Below, piece by piece: positions 1 through 5,414 of a stretch of DNA of 11,809 nucleotides. The notes under the pieces are model-generated. The model did no database searches and was not told the origin of the DNA. It saw only the letters and a list, made by a program, of their open reading frames with translations. Position numbers and translations under genes: made by a program. The stretch spans positions 1-11,809 of the forward strand of contig NZ_CAJTUJ010000055.1 of NCBI RefSeq assembly GCF_910579375.1. The letters are read 5' to 3'. Every line of letters begins with the position of its first letter. The stretch's first letter is position 1. The DNA comes from an uncultured Rikenella sp. GTDB taxonomy: Bacteria > Bacteroidota > Bacteroidia > Bacteroidales > Rikenellaceae.

Positions 1-354
1 GCATGGGGGGCGGATTCGATCGTCTGCTTCGGCGGGGTGAACGGGGCGGTCTTCACGGAGGCGTTGGATCGGGCGTGGGCGCTGGCGGTTGCGCCCGAGA
101 ACGATAGTCTGCGGCGAGTGCAGCGGACTTATATGGAGCAGGAGCCGGGGTGGTATCGGTTCAACGACCGGGTGTTGATTTTCGACACGGCGGCGGAGCG
201 GTGGTTGGTCTCTTCTGAGCGTGCGCCGCAGGGTGCACGGGCGGGAGCGGGGGCGACGCCGATGCGGTGGGGGACTTCTCCGGGTGTCTTGTTGTTCAAC
301 GGGGAGCTGAAGCCGGGGATCAGGACGCCGGAGGTGTGGCTGTGGCGGCCGTGA
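1..354 (+). CDS. Cyclically permuted mutarotase family protein (NanM-like), 3' end only
   Basis: The reading frame is open from base 1 to the TGA at 352-354, so the last 117 residues of a longer gene are present and the start lies outside the window. The C-terminal FNGELKPGIRTPEVW motif and kelch-like repeats (GWYRFNDRVLIF, GVLLFNGEL) match the cyclically permuted mutarotase family related to E. coli NanM (YjhT). NanM is a beta-propeller that speeds alpha/beta interconversion of N-acetylneuraminic acid. In Bacteroidota such genes usually sit with sialate lyase, epimerase and an MFS sialate transporter, and an MFS gene follows here after 76 bp on the same strand. Family assignment is from recognised motifs; the sialic-acid substrate is inferred from family and neighbour. 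Confidence 0.8.
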   Translation, partial: AWGADSIVCFGGVNGAVFTEALDRAWALAVAPENDSLRRVQRTYMEQEPGWYRFNDRVLIFDTAAERWLVSSERAPQGARAGAGATPMRWGTSPGVLLFNGELKPGIRTPEVWLWRP

Positions 355-384
355 CGGACGGCGGGGCCGGTGGCTGTCGGTGGG

Positions 385-407
385 GAGTTTTTGCCGACAA
401 AAAACTC
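385..407 (+). other. Small A/T-rich hairpin between mutarotase and MFS genes
   Basis: GAGTTTTTG (385-393) can pair with CAAAAAACTC (398-407) around a CCGA loop, with one unpaired base. It lies 23 bp before the MFS start codon. No U-run follows, so it is not a normal terminator. It may be an mRNA-processing or stability element in a shared transcript, or may only reflect the A-rich leader typical of Bacteroidetes starts. Confidence 0.3.
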
Positions 408-430
408 GACAACCAAACTCTTTTCACGAT

Positions 431-1717
431 ATGAATACATTCGACACCGGAGGAGCGGCACAACGTTCGCGGATCTATCCGTGGGTGGTGGTGGGTTTGC
501 TGTGGGGCGTGGCTTTGCTCAATTACATGGACCGGCAGATGCTCTCGACCATGCGCGATGCGATGCAGGTCGATATCGCGGAGTTGCGTTCGGCAGCCAA
601 TTTCGGTCGCCTGATGGCGATCTTCCTTTGGATATACGGTTTCGTCAGCCCGGTGGCAGGGGCGGTGGCCGATCGGATCAGCCGGAAGTGGCTCATCGTG
701 GGCAGTCTGTTCGTCTGGTCGGCGGTGACGTTCGGCATGGGATATGCCGAGACGTTCGGACAGCTCTATGCGCTGCGGGCGGTGATGGGGGTCAGCGAGG
801 CGCTCTATATTCCGGCGGGGCTGGCGATGATTGCGGACTGGCATCGCGACCGGTCGAGGTCGCTGGCGGTGGGGATTCACATGACGGGGCTCTATACGGG
901 ACAGGCGATCGGCGGATTCGGCGCGACGGTGGCGGCGGCCTTTACGTGGCACACGACGTTCCACTGGTTCGGGGTCATCGGGATGGTCTATGCCTTGGTG
1001 CTGGTGCTCTGTCTGCATGAGAACCGTGCGGCGGTGGTTGCGCGGCGGTTGAATCGCGAGGCGGTCAGGGGCGAGGAAAGTGTTGCGGGGCGGTTCCGGG
1101 CGTTGCTCAAGGGTTTCGGGCTGCTGTTTTCGAATGTGGCGTTCTGGGCGATTCTGTTCTATTTTGCGGCGCCGAGTCTGCCGGGGTGGGCCACTAAAAA
1201 CTGGTTGCCGACGCTCTTCTCGGACAGTCTCGGAATCTCGATGGACAAGGCGGGGCCGATTGCGACGATCACGATTGCCGTATCGTCGTTCGTGGGGGTG
1301 ATCGTCGGGGGGATTCTCTCCGACCGGTGGGTGCGGCGGAACTTGCGGGGGCGGGTTTACACGGGGGCGATCGGGCTCGGGATGACGATTCCGTCGCTGC
1401 TCCTGCTGGGCTTCAGCCATAGTCTGGCGGGAATTGTCGGGGCGGGGTTGTTGTTCGGGGTGGGGTATGGTATTTTCGACGCCAATAACATGCCGATTCT
1501 CTGTCAATTCGTTTCGGATCGTTACCGGGCGACGGCGTATGGTATTATGAATATGACGGGGGTCTTTGCGGGGGCGGCGGTGACAAGCATACTGGGGCGA
1601 TGGACGGACGGGGGAGATCTGGGGATGGGATTCGCGTGGCTCAGCGTGATCGTGGCGGCGGCGGTGGCCATCCAGCTTTACTTCCTCAGACCGAAGACGG
1701 ACAACATGGCGGACTGA
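431..1717 (+). CDS. MFS transporter, probable sialic acid or sugar-acid uptake
   Basis: This encodes 428 residues with about 12 hydrophobic segments, the usual MFS size. The ATG at 431 is chosen because it starts MNTFDTGG just before the first membrane helix (about residues 17-37); an upstream ATG at 380 would add 17 uncharacteristic residues. Visible family features are NYMDRQ at the end of TM1 (Asp34, Arg35) and the MFS motif A loop GAVADRISRK after TM2 (about 77-86), with a second copy (GGILSDRWVRR) in the C-terminal half. The sequence looks like the anion:cation symporter / sugar-acid branch. Placement directly after a NanM-like mutarotase suggests the Bacteroidetes NanT role, importing N-acetylneuraminate across the inner membrane. 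The substrate is inferred from context. It is probably co-transcribed with the mutarotase and ends at the terminator at 1747. Confidence 0.88.
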   Translation: MNTFDTGGAAQRSRIYPWVVVGLLWGVALLNYMDRQMLSTMRDAMQVDIAELRSAANFGRLMAIFLWIYGFVSPVAGAVADRISRKWLIVGSLFVWSAVTFGMGYAETFGQLYALRAVMGVSEALYIPAGLAMIADWHRDRSRSLAVGIHMTGLYTGQAIGGFGATVAAAFTWHTTFHWFGVIGMVYALVLVLCLHENRAAVVARRLNREAVRGEESVAGRFRALLKGFGLLFSNVAFWAILFYFAAPSLPGWATKNWLPTLFSDSLGISMDKAGPIATITIAVSSFVGVIVGGILSDRWVRRNLRGRVYTGAIGLGMTIPSLLLLGFSHSLAGIVGAGLLFGVGYGIFDANNMPILCQFVSDRYRATAYGIMNMTGVFAGAAVTSILGRWTDGGDLGMGFAWLSVIVAAAVAIQLYFLRPKTDNMAD

Positions 1718-1911
1718 GGTAGCGGGAGAATGGGCGGATAAAAATCAGGCAGGCTTTTGAGGCCTGCCTTCATTTTTTTACGATCGTACTGTTTTTTCGA
1801 CCGGTGGATGCGCCGGACGCCGACCGGATGTCCGTGTGCGGCGATCTCCTCGTTGCGACTGGCCCGTCGGTTGGCCCGGAGGTAGTCGTTTTCGGTGATT
1901 CGTCTTTTCAT
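1678..1911 (-). CDS. Small basic hypothetical protein (77 aa), convergent with the MFS gene
   Basis: The start at 1911 (MKRRITENDYLRANRR) is preferred over in-frame codons reaching back to 2055 because it lies about 40 bp after a good -7 box and begins the conserved-looking part. The protein is very basic (RRASRNEE, HRSKKQYDRKK) with no signal or membrane segment. I recognise this as resembling short basic Bacteroidota hypotheticals of about 50-60 residues with the pattern ENDxLRANRxASR...HG.P......HKSKKxYDRK; no function is known to me. Residues after about 57 (DFYPPILPL...) look like an unrelated tail that runs 40 bp into the end of the MFS gene. The terminator hairpin encodes AGLKSLP within this frame, so many transcripts may stop before the annotated stop codon. 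Confidence 0.6.
   Translation of the reverse strand: MKRRITENDYLRANRRASRNEEIAAHGHPVGVRRIHRSKKQYDRKKMKAGLKSLPDFYPPILPLPQSAMLSVFGLRK
1747..1779 (+). terminator. Rho-independent terminator after the MFS gene, bidirectional
   Basis: AGGCAGGC (1747-1754) and GCCTGCCT (1762-1769) form a perfect 8-bp stem around a TTTTGAG loop, followed on the plus strand by seven Ts (1773-1779). On the minus strand the same hairpin is followed by GATTTTTATCC, so it can also stop transcription from the small gene at 1911, within whose coding frame it lies. Confidence 0.8.
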
Positions 1912-1951
1912 GATTCGTTGTGACAGGTTTGTCTGCCTGTTCGGCAGAATG

Positions 1952-1959
1952 CAAAGATA
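1952..1959 (-). promoter_or_regulatory. Bacteroidetes -7 box for the small basic gene
   Basis: Read on the minus strand this is TATCTTTG, matching the Bacteroidetes sigma -7 consensus TAnnTTTG, 40 bp ahead of the start at 1911. No convincing -33 TTTG is seen at 19-21 bp. The predicted leader carries a TCTGCC/GGCAGA hairpin at 1932-1948. Confidence 0.5.
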
Positions 1960-2039
1960 AAGGATTTTTTTGCAGAGGCTTCCGCCTTGGCGCGCGAACA
2001 GAGAATGAGTCTTGCGGAGCCTGAGGCGTGCGGACAGGG

Positions 2040-2098
2040 GGGTAGAGGCACCCATTTAAGGCTGAGGCTGCCATCTTTCGCGTGCCGAGCGTCACCGT
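2040..2098 (-). repeat. Downstream flank of cassette A (dispersed repeat)
   Basis: The stretch holds GGGTAGAGGCACC (2040-2052), TGAGGCTGCC (2063-2072) and the 19-mer ATCTTTCGCGTGCCGAGCG (2073-2091). The 19-mer recurs exactly at 11703-11721 and in diverged form at 5163-5179. TGAGGCTGCC recurs at 11504-11513. The GGGTAGAGGC motif ends about 47 bp from the cassette stop, close to its position beside cassettes B and C. Confidence 0.6.
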
Positions 2099-2296
2099 TT
2101 ATTCCGAGAGGCAACGCAACTGAAAACCGTGGCCGCGGCTACCCTTATAGTCGGAACTGAGATATTGCGGGCCGAAATTTAAATCCAAACCGCTGAAGCC
2201 ACTTATGTCGGAAGACCAACCGTAGCCACCGCTGCCCACATGTAGCAGATTGCCTAACCGGCCATTGTTTCCTCCGTCGCGGAAGCCCGGGGCGGG
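2099..2296 (-). pseudogene. Cassette A: truncated C-type-lectin-like (FISUMP) C-terminal domain
   Basis: The minus strand from 2296 to the TAA at 2099 reads as 65 residues starting PAPGFRD, with GYGWSSD in the middle and GHGFQLRCLSE at the end. P-A-x-G-[FY]-R, a central WSS/WSA and a final GF.LRC are hallmarks of the last third of FISUMP / C-type-lectin-like domains, so only the end of a domain of roughly 180 residues is present. No ATG and no matching upstream domain part precede it. The left edge (CCCGCCCCGGGCT) and right edge (through CTCTCGGAATAAACG) are shared with cassettes B and C, while the interior is not. Absence of stops over 198 bp suggests recent or maintained coding sequence. 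Recognition is from motifs, not a search. Confidence 0.7.
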
Positions 2297-2303
2297 GTGT
2301 TCC

Positions 2304-2378
2304 TTATTCCGAAATCGGGATGCACGATACGCTCTGTAAGAATTGCAGAGCTGCCGAAGACCAGTTCCAACCCCTCGG
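2304..2378 (-). pseudogene. Possible second, degenerate FISUMP-like tail next to cassette A
   Basis: In another frame of the minus strand, just upstream of cassette A, the sequence reads PRGWNWSS near 2378-2355 and ends SVSCIPISE then TAA (2306-2304). WNWSS and SV.CIPISE resemble the middle and end of a FISUMP domain with the segment between them shortened. No start codon or longer reading frame supports it. This may be an eroded cassette or chance similarity. Confidence 0.25.
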
Positions 2379-2429
2379 ACGGGCCGGGCACAACGAAACA
2401 GGACAGAGACACGTCAGATAATGTGCATC

Positions 2430-2463
2430 TTTGGTTTAGTTATTTGATTTTACTTTAATTTTG
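2430..2463 (+). promoter_or_regulatory. Candidate distal promoter of the outer-membrane protein gene
   Basis: TTTG at 2430-2433 and TAATTTTG at 2456-2463 match the Bacteroidetes -33 and -7 elements, with a 22-bp gap that is slightly longer than usual. The sequence turns AT-rich here, after GC-rich cassette A. Confidence 0.35.
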
Positions 2464-2527
2464 CGGCGCGGTATTCTACTCGAACCGGAAAATATCTTTA
2501 TTTTGCGATACCCCCATCCATGAGTGC

Positions 2528-2558
2528 TTGTTCGGCCGCGAAAATTTTTCTACTTTTG
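2528..2558 (+). promoter_or_regulatory. Candidate proximal promoter of the outer-membrane protein gene
   Basis: TTG at 2528-2530 lies 20 bp before TACTTTTG (2551-2558), a good fit to the Bacteroidetes -33/-7 arrangement. Transcription would start near 2565 and leave a leader of about 300 nt. Confidence 0.45.
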
Positions 2559-2866
2559 TAACGTCGTGTGCAATAATGTGCCCGGCATACATGCTGAAAG
2601 TGTTTTCGCACTGTCCTTCAAAGAGAATGTAGCAGTTTTCGAAATGTAAGAGGACAACGAACAGCACTCATTTCTTGTTTAGTCTATGGCTGGGACGTGT
2701 TCTGCGTGTCCGTACTCCATGTCTATTCGAGTGTGGGGTATTGCGTCGTTTATTTTTACATGGGTTCTGCTACAACCTTCTTTGGGATAAACGAAATCAG
2801 CTCCACACTTTCTCTTTTTTTAAGAACGCTTCCGGGGAGTCGGGAAGCAAAAATCAGGAACTTTTT
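2559..2866 (+). other. Long untranslated leader of the outer-membrane protein gene
   Basis: About 300 bp lie between the proximal promoter and the ATG at 2867. A frame open from 2675 joins the gene in phase but encodes nothing protein-like before the signal peptide, so I treat it as untranslated. The segment contains a possible 18-codon ORF at 2577-2633 and a hairpin, GCTTCC/GGAAGC (2828-2848), 18 bp before the start codon. No known riboswitch was recognised. Confidence 0.4.
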
Positions 2867-3571
2867 ATGAAAAAAGTTTTATTATTGGCTGTTTTTACAG
2901 CAGGAGTTGTCTTTGGCGCTAATGCACAGGACAAAAAGGTTTCATGGGGTGTACGCGCCGGAATGAACTTGTCTAACATCCACGACAAGTACACGGGAGA
3001 GCTCGGGACTGGTGAGAGCAAGTCGGATTATGAACAGGATTTCAAGACCCGTGTAGGATTCAACCTCGGGGTCGTTATGGATTGGAACATTACCAAGAAT
3101 TTCACGATCCAGCCGGGACTCTATTTTACGACCCGCGGGGGTAAACTCAAGGAGAACGACGACGATTTCAAGTACAAGGAAACATGGCGTGCAAGCTACC
3201 TTCAGTTGCCGATCTTGGCCTCCTATCGGTTTAGGGTTTCTGATAAGGTAAAATGGCAGATCAATGCAGGTCCTTATATCGCATGCGGCCTCGGAGGTAA
3301 GGTAAAATGGGAGGGTACTTATGCCGGGGAGACCGAGAAGGGAGATTATAAATTGTTCAAAACGACGGATTCCGATGATGATGAAGAGGTCGGCGGCGTG
3401 AAACGTTTCGATGCCGGACTGAGCTTCGGGACGGGTGTTTCGATAAACAAGGTGTATATCGGGGTATCTTACGATTTGGGTCTTGCCAATATTCTTAACG
3501 ACAAACAGTGGGGCAAGGATTATAAAGCGAGAAACCGCAACTTTGCCATTACTGTGGGATATAACTTCTAA
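2867..3571 (+). CDS. Outer-membrane beta-barrel protein (porin family, OMP_b-brl_2 type)
   Basis: This encodes 234 residues. The ATG at 2867 is chosen because it begins a clear signal peptide (MKKVLLLAVFTAGVVFGANA, likely cut before Gln21); the frame extends 64 residues further upstream but without protein character. The mature part alternates short amphipathic strands and polar loops: WGVRAGMNLSNI first, a TIQPGLYFTTRGGKL strand pair, YLQLPILASYRF, an acidic loop (SDDDEE) and the terminal ITVGYNF ending in Phe, typical for outer-membrane insertion. This matches the small 8-stranded porin-like family abundant in Bacteroidota. Ligand and role are unknown. The gene is AT-richer than its neighbours and flanked by repeat remnants, which hints at transfer. 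It is monocistronic, with a terminator at 3594. Confidence 0.85.
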   Translation: MKKVLLLAVFTAGVVFGANAQDKKVSWGVRAGMNLSNIHDKYTGELGTGESKSDYEQDFKTRVGFNLGVVMDWNITKNFTIQPGLYFTTRGGKLKENDDDFKYKETWRASYLQLPILASYRFRVSDKVKWQINAGPYIACGLGGKVKWEGTYAGETEKGDYKLFKTTDSDDDEEVGGVKRFDAGLSFGTGVSINKVYIGVSYDLGLANILNDKQWGKDYKARNRNFAITVGYNF

Positions 3572-3593
3572 AAACGCATTACGCGTCGATAAC

Positions 3594-3633
3594 AAAGATA
3601 GCGGGCTGCTGCAGCTCGCTATCTTTATTTATT
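3594..3633 (+). terminator. Terminator of the outer-membrane protein gene
   Basis: AAAGATAGCGGGCTGC (3594-3609) pairs with GCAGCTCGCTATCTTT (3611-3626) apart from one G-U pair, and is followed by ATTTATT. The arms meet almost without a loop, so the tip must open by a few bases. Confidence 0.8.
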
Positions 3634-3833
3634 GATTGAATACGGGAAAAAGGGAGGAAAGGTCGGAGGCCGATCAGCTTGCTGAACGGGTAGCGCCCCC
3701 TAACGGCTAAAAGGCTGTTAGAGGTATTAGGCTGCCCCAAAAGAAATTTAGTGGACACCGACGGGGCAAGCCCGTGTTTAGTCTGTCACCGGCAAGATGT
3801 CAGCGACGGGAAGAGGGGCTGCCGAGATAGCTA
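3634..3833. other. Gene-free stretch with small hairpin and repeat-like sequence
   Basis: No credible gene is seen. CTAACGGC/GCTGTTAG can form a hairpin around 3703-3722, followed by an insertion-sequence-like end (3727-3757). The remainder is GC-rich and unassigned, and includes GGGCTGCC at 3816-3823, recalling the GGCTGCC motif repeated elsewhere in the window. Confidence 0.4.
3727..3757 (+). mobile_element. Possible solitary IS3-like terminal repeat
   Basis: GGCTGCCCCAAAAGAAATTT followed by AGTGGACA fits the general IS3-family terminal pattern (TGnnCTGnnCCnnAAA...GGACA). No transposase, second end or clear target duplication is present, so at most it is a remnant. The preceding GGTATTAGGCTGCC also resembles the GGTAGAGGCTGCC repeat found beside the cassettes. 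Confidence 0.35.
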
Positions 3834-3879
3834 CAGCGCCCTGTTTCATCTTCGGATGAAACAGGGCGCTGTTTTGTTT
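3834..3879 (+). terminator. Very strong hairpin with TTCG loop and T-run
   Basis: A perfect 17-bp stem (3834-3850 with 3855-3871) is closed by the extra-stable C-TTCG-G tetraloop and followed on the plus strand by TTTTGTTT. It lies 19 bp beyond the MscS stop codon, but its U-run faces the plus strand, where the nearest gene already has its own terminator. On the minus strand it may still act as a 3'-end stabilising hairpin for the MscS transcript. Confidence 0.75.
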
Positions 3880-3897
3880 AAAATTCTGCTCGGCAGA

Positions 3898-4821
3898 CTA
3901 TTTCGTCTCGTCTTTGTGGAGGTGTACGTCCATTTGCGGGAACGGAATGTTCAGGCCGCGTTCGGTAAAGGTCTTGTAGACCCGCTCGTTCAGGTCGAAA
4001 TAGACGTTCCAATATTCGCCCGATTCGACCCACGCCCGCACGACGATGTTCACCGAGCTGTCCGCCAGCGCCGTCAACGCAACGAACGGTGCCGGATCTT
4101 TCGCCACCCGTTCGTCGGCCTCCAGCAGCTCCAGCAGCACCCCGCGCGCCACATCGTAATTGTCGCCGTAAGCGATGCCGAATGTCCAGTCCACCCGCCG
4201 TCGCGACTCGCGCGAGTAGTTGTTGATGATCCCCGTCGAAACCGGCCCGTTCGGCAGCAGGATCGTCTTGTTGTCCGCCGTGTTGAGCAGGGTGTGGATC
4301 AGCTGGATCTCTTTGACCGTCCCGCTCTGTCCCTGGGCTTCGATGAAGTCGCCCACGCGGAACGGACGGAAAAGCAGAATCATCACCCCGCCCGCGAAGT
4401 TCTGCAAGGTGCCGCTCAGGGCCATACCGATCGCCAAGCCGGCCGAAGCGAAGAGGGCGATGAACGAGGTGGTGTCGATCCCCAGAATGCCGATCGTGAT
4501 GATGATCAGGAAAAGCATCATCGTGATCGTCACCAAACTGATCAGAAAGGCTCGCAACGATACGTCCACGTTCCGCCGCGTCATGATCCGATCCATCATC
4601 TTCCGGACGCGCCGGATCAGCCACCGGCCGACCCAGAAAATCACCAGCGCGATCACGATCTTCAGGGCGATCGAGACGGCTCCGTTGGCGACGGTTTTGA
4701 AGAGGTCCTGGGCCGACATGCTCGACAGGTTCTCCATCCATTGGCTGAACGAGGATTTCACGCTGTCGGCCTTTTCGATCACGATCGGATCGGTCATCAG
4801 TTGGGTAAAAAACGGAATCAT
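3898..4821 (-). CDS. mscS: Small-conductance mechanosensitive channel (MscS family)
   Basis: This encodes 307 residues, close to E. coli MscS (286). Three membrane segments lie at about 46-68, 88-113 and 117-153. The third is the pore helix with the small-residue zipper ASAGLAIGMALSGTLQNFAGG (about 125-145), followed by FRPFRVGDFIE, which leads into the beta domain, the strongest family signature. The cytoplasmic part holds TVKEIQL and LLPNGPV, then the C-terminal alpha/beta region ending near PQMDVHLH. The channel opens when membrane tension rises and releases solutes on hypo-osmotic shock. ATG 4821 is the first start in frame; Met9 is a possible alternative. It appears monocistronic, with a hairpin (CCACGT/ACGTGG at 4884-4899) in its presumed leader. 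Confidence 0.93.
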   Translation of the reverse strand: MIPFFTQLMTDPIVIEKADSVKSSFSQWMENLSSMSAQDLFKTVANGAVSIALKIVIALVIFWVGRWLIRRVRKMMDRIMTRRNVDVSLRAFLISLVTITMMLFLIIITIGILGIDTTSFIALFASAGLAIGMALSGTLQNFAGGVMILLFRPFRVGDFIEAQGQSGTVKEIQLIHTLLNTADNKTILLPNGPVSTGIINNYSRESRRRVDWTFGIAYGDNYDVARGVLLELLEADERVAKDPAPFVALTALADSSVNIVVRAWVESGEYWNVYFDLNERVYKTFTERGLNIPFPQMDVHLHKDETK

Positions 4822-5123
4822 ATCGAAATTGGTTTATATTTCTGAAAACGAGGCGTTTGGGTTGTGATAGGTTGTTGGGGCGGCCACGTTTGTACGTGGT
4901 GCTTTGTCTCTCTGTAAAGGTAGCTATACTTTTTCGTTTTTTCCTAATTTTGACTTGCTGCTTGATTTTTGATTCGCATGCCGATGTCGAAACTGGCCTG
5001 CTTACAGGGGTGTGCTTTTGTGATTCGGGTCGAAGCCTGCGGGGCCCAGAGCAACGTGAGTTGCGGGCCTCCGCTGCGGGAGGCTTCGGCCCGGGCGGCT
5101 CTGCGAGCCGCAGGAGCACCAAT
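4822..5123. other. Intergenic: MscS leader and GC-rich structured region
   Basis: The left part is AT-rich and should carry the mscS promoter on the minus strand; TACCTTTA around 4910-4920 is near the -7 consensus but unconvincing. A TAATTTTG box at 4945-4952 faces the plus strand with no gene behind it. The right part (5032-5111) folds into nested hairpins described separately. No protein-like frame was found. Confidence 0.4.
5032..5111. repeat. Nested inverted repeats (branched hairpin plus adjacent hairpin)
   Basis: GAAGCCT (5032-5038) pairs with AGGCTTC (5081-5087). Inside it, GGCCC-AGA-GCAAC (5043-5055) pairs with GTTGC-GGGCC (5060-5069) round a GTGA loop, and CCGC/GCGG (5071-5079) forms a third small arm. 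Immediately after, GCGGCT (5095-5100) pairs with AGCCGC (5106-5111). It could be an RNA structure, a terminator-like element or the trace of a small palindromic mobile element. Confidence 0.5.
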
Positions 5124-5187
5124 AGGGTAGAAGCTGTCAGTTGCTTAGGGTAGCTCCAGCCAGCTTTCGAGTGCCGCGCATCCCCGT
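5124..5187 (-). repeat. Downstream flank of cassette B (dispersed repeat)
   Basis: AGGGTAGAAGCTGTC (5124-5138) is a variant of the AGGGTAGAGGCTGCC found beside cassette C, at nearly the same distance (49 bp) from the cassette stop. TTGCTTAGGGTAG (5141-5153) is identical to 9688-9700 next to cassette C. GCTTTCGAGTGCCGCGC (5163-5179) is a diverged copy of 2074-2090 next to cassette A. Confidence 0.6.
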
Positions 5188-5373
5188 TTATTCCGAGAGG
5201 CAACGCAACTGAAAACCGTTGGCACGGTTGTCCGAGTAGCCGGGCTGAGCCGCATTCATCACGAAGCGCAAAGAGACGCCGTACGCCCCGAGAGTCGAAG
5301 CCGACCAGACGGAACCCTCGTAGCCGACGTGGCTCAACGCACCTGAGATGCAGAGGCGGTAGCCCGGGGCGGG
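5188..5373 (-). pseudogene. Cassette B: truncated C-type-lectin-like (FISUMP) C-terminal domain
   Basis: The minus strand from 5373 to the TAA at 5188 encodes 61 residues starting PAPGYRL, with GSVWSAST in the middle and ending RANGFQLRCLSE. These are FISUMP/C-type-lectin-like landmarks without the first two thirds of the domain. The frame stays open to an ATG at 5412, but the intervening 13 residues do not resemble the family, and that start lies next to the channel gene's stop codon (5415-5417), 41 bp from the cassette edge. Edges are the same as in cassettes A and C; the interior differs and is shorter. Whether it is ever translated, for example by reinitiation after the channel gene, is unknown. 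Confidence 0.72.
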
Positions 5374-5414
5374 GCTTTCGGCCATGTCGGGGCAGGCACG
5401 GAGGCGCCCCAATG

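Noticed and set aside
320..1507. 395-codon minus-strand frame opposite the MFS gene
   Set aside because: Same Arg/Pro/His-rich shadow pattern; the plus-strand MFS protein explains the region.
2476..2667. Minus-strand frame of 63 codons in the leader of the outer-membrane protein gene
   Set aside because: No promoter, family resemblance or context; it overlaps the two better-supported plus-strand promoters.
3751..4845. Long plus-strand open frame (364 codons) opposite mscS
   Set aside because: It is antisense to a clear MscS gene, is composed of His/Arg/Asp/Gln-rich low-quality sequence and shows no domain. It is a GC-rich shadow frame.
4945..4952. TAATTTTG promoter box on the plus strand
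   Set aside because: It matches the -7 consensus, but no plus-strand gene follows for more than 1.3 kb; in AT-rich sequence such an 8-mer is expected by chance.
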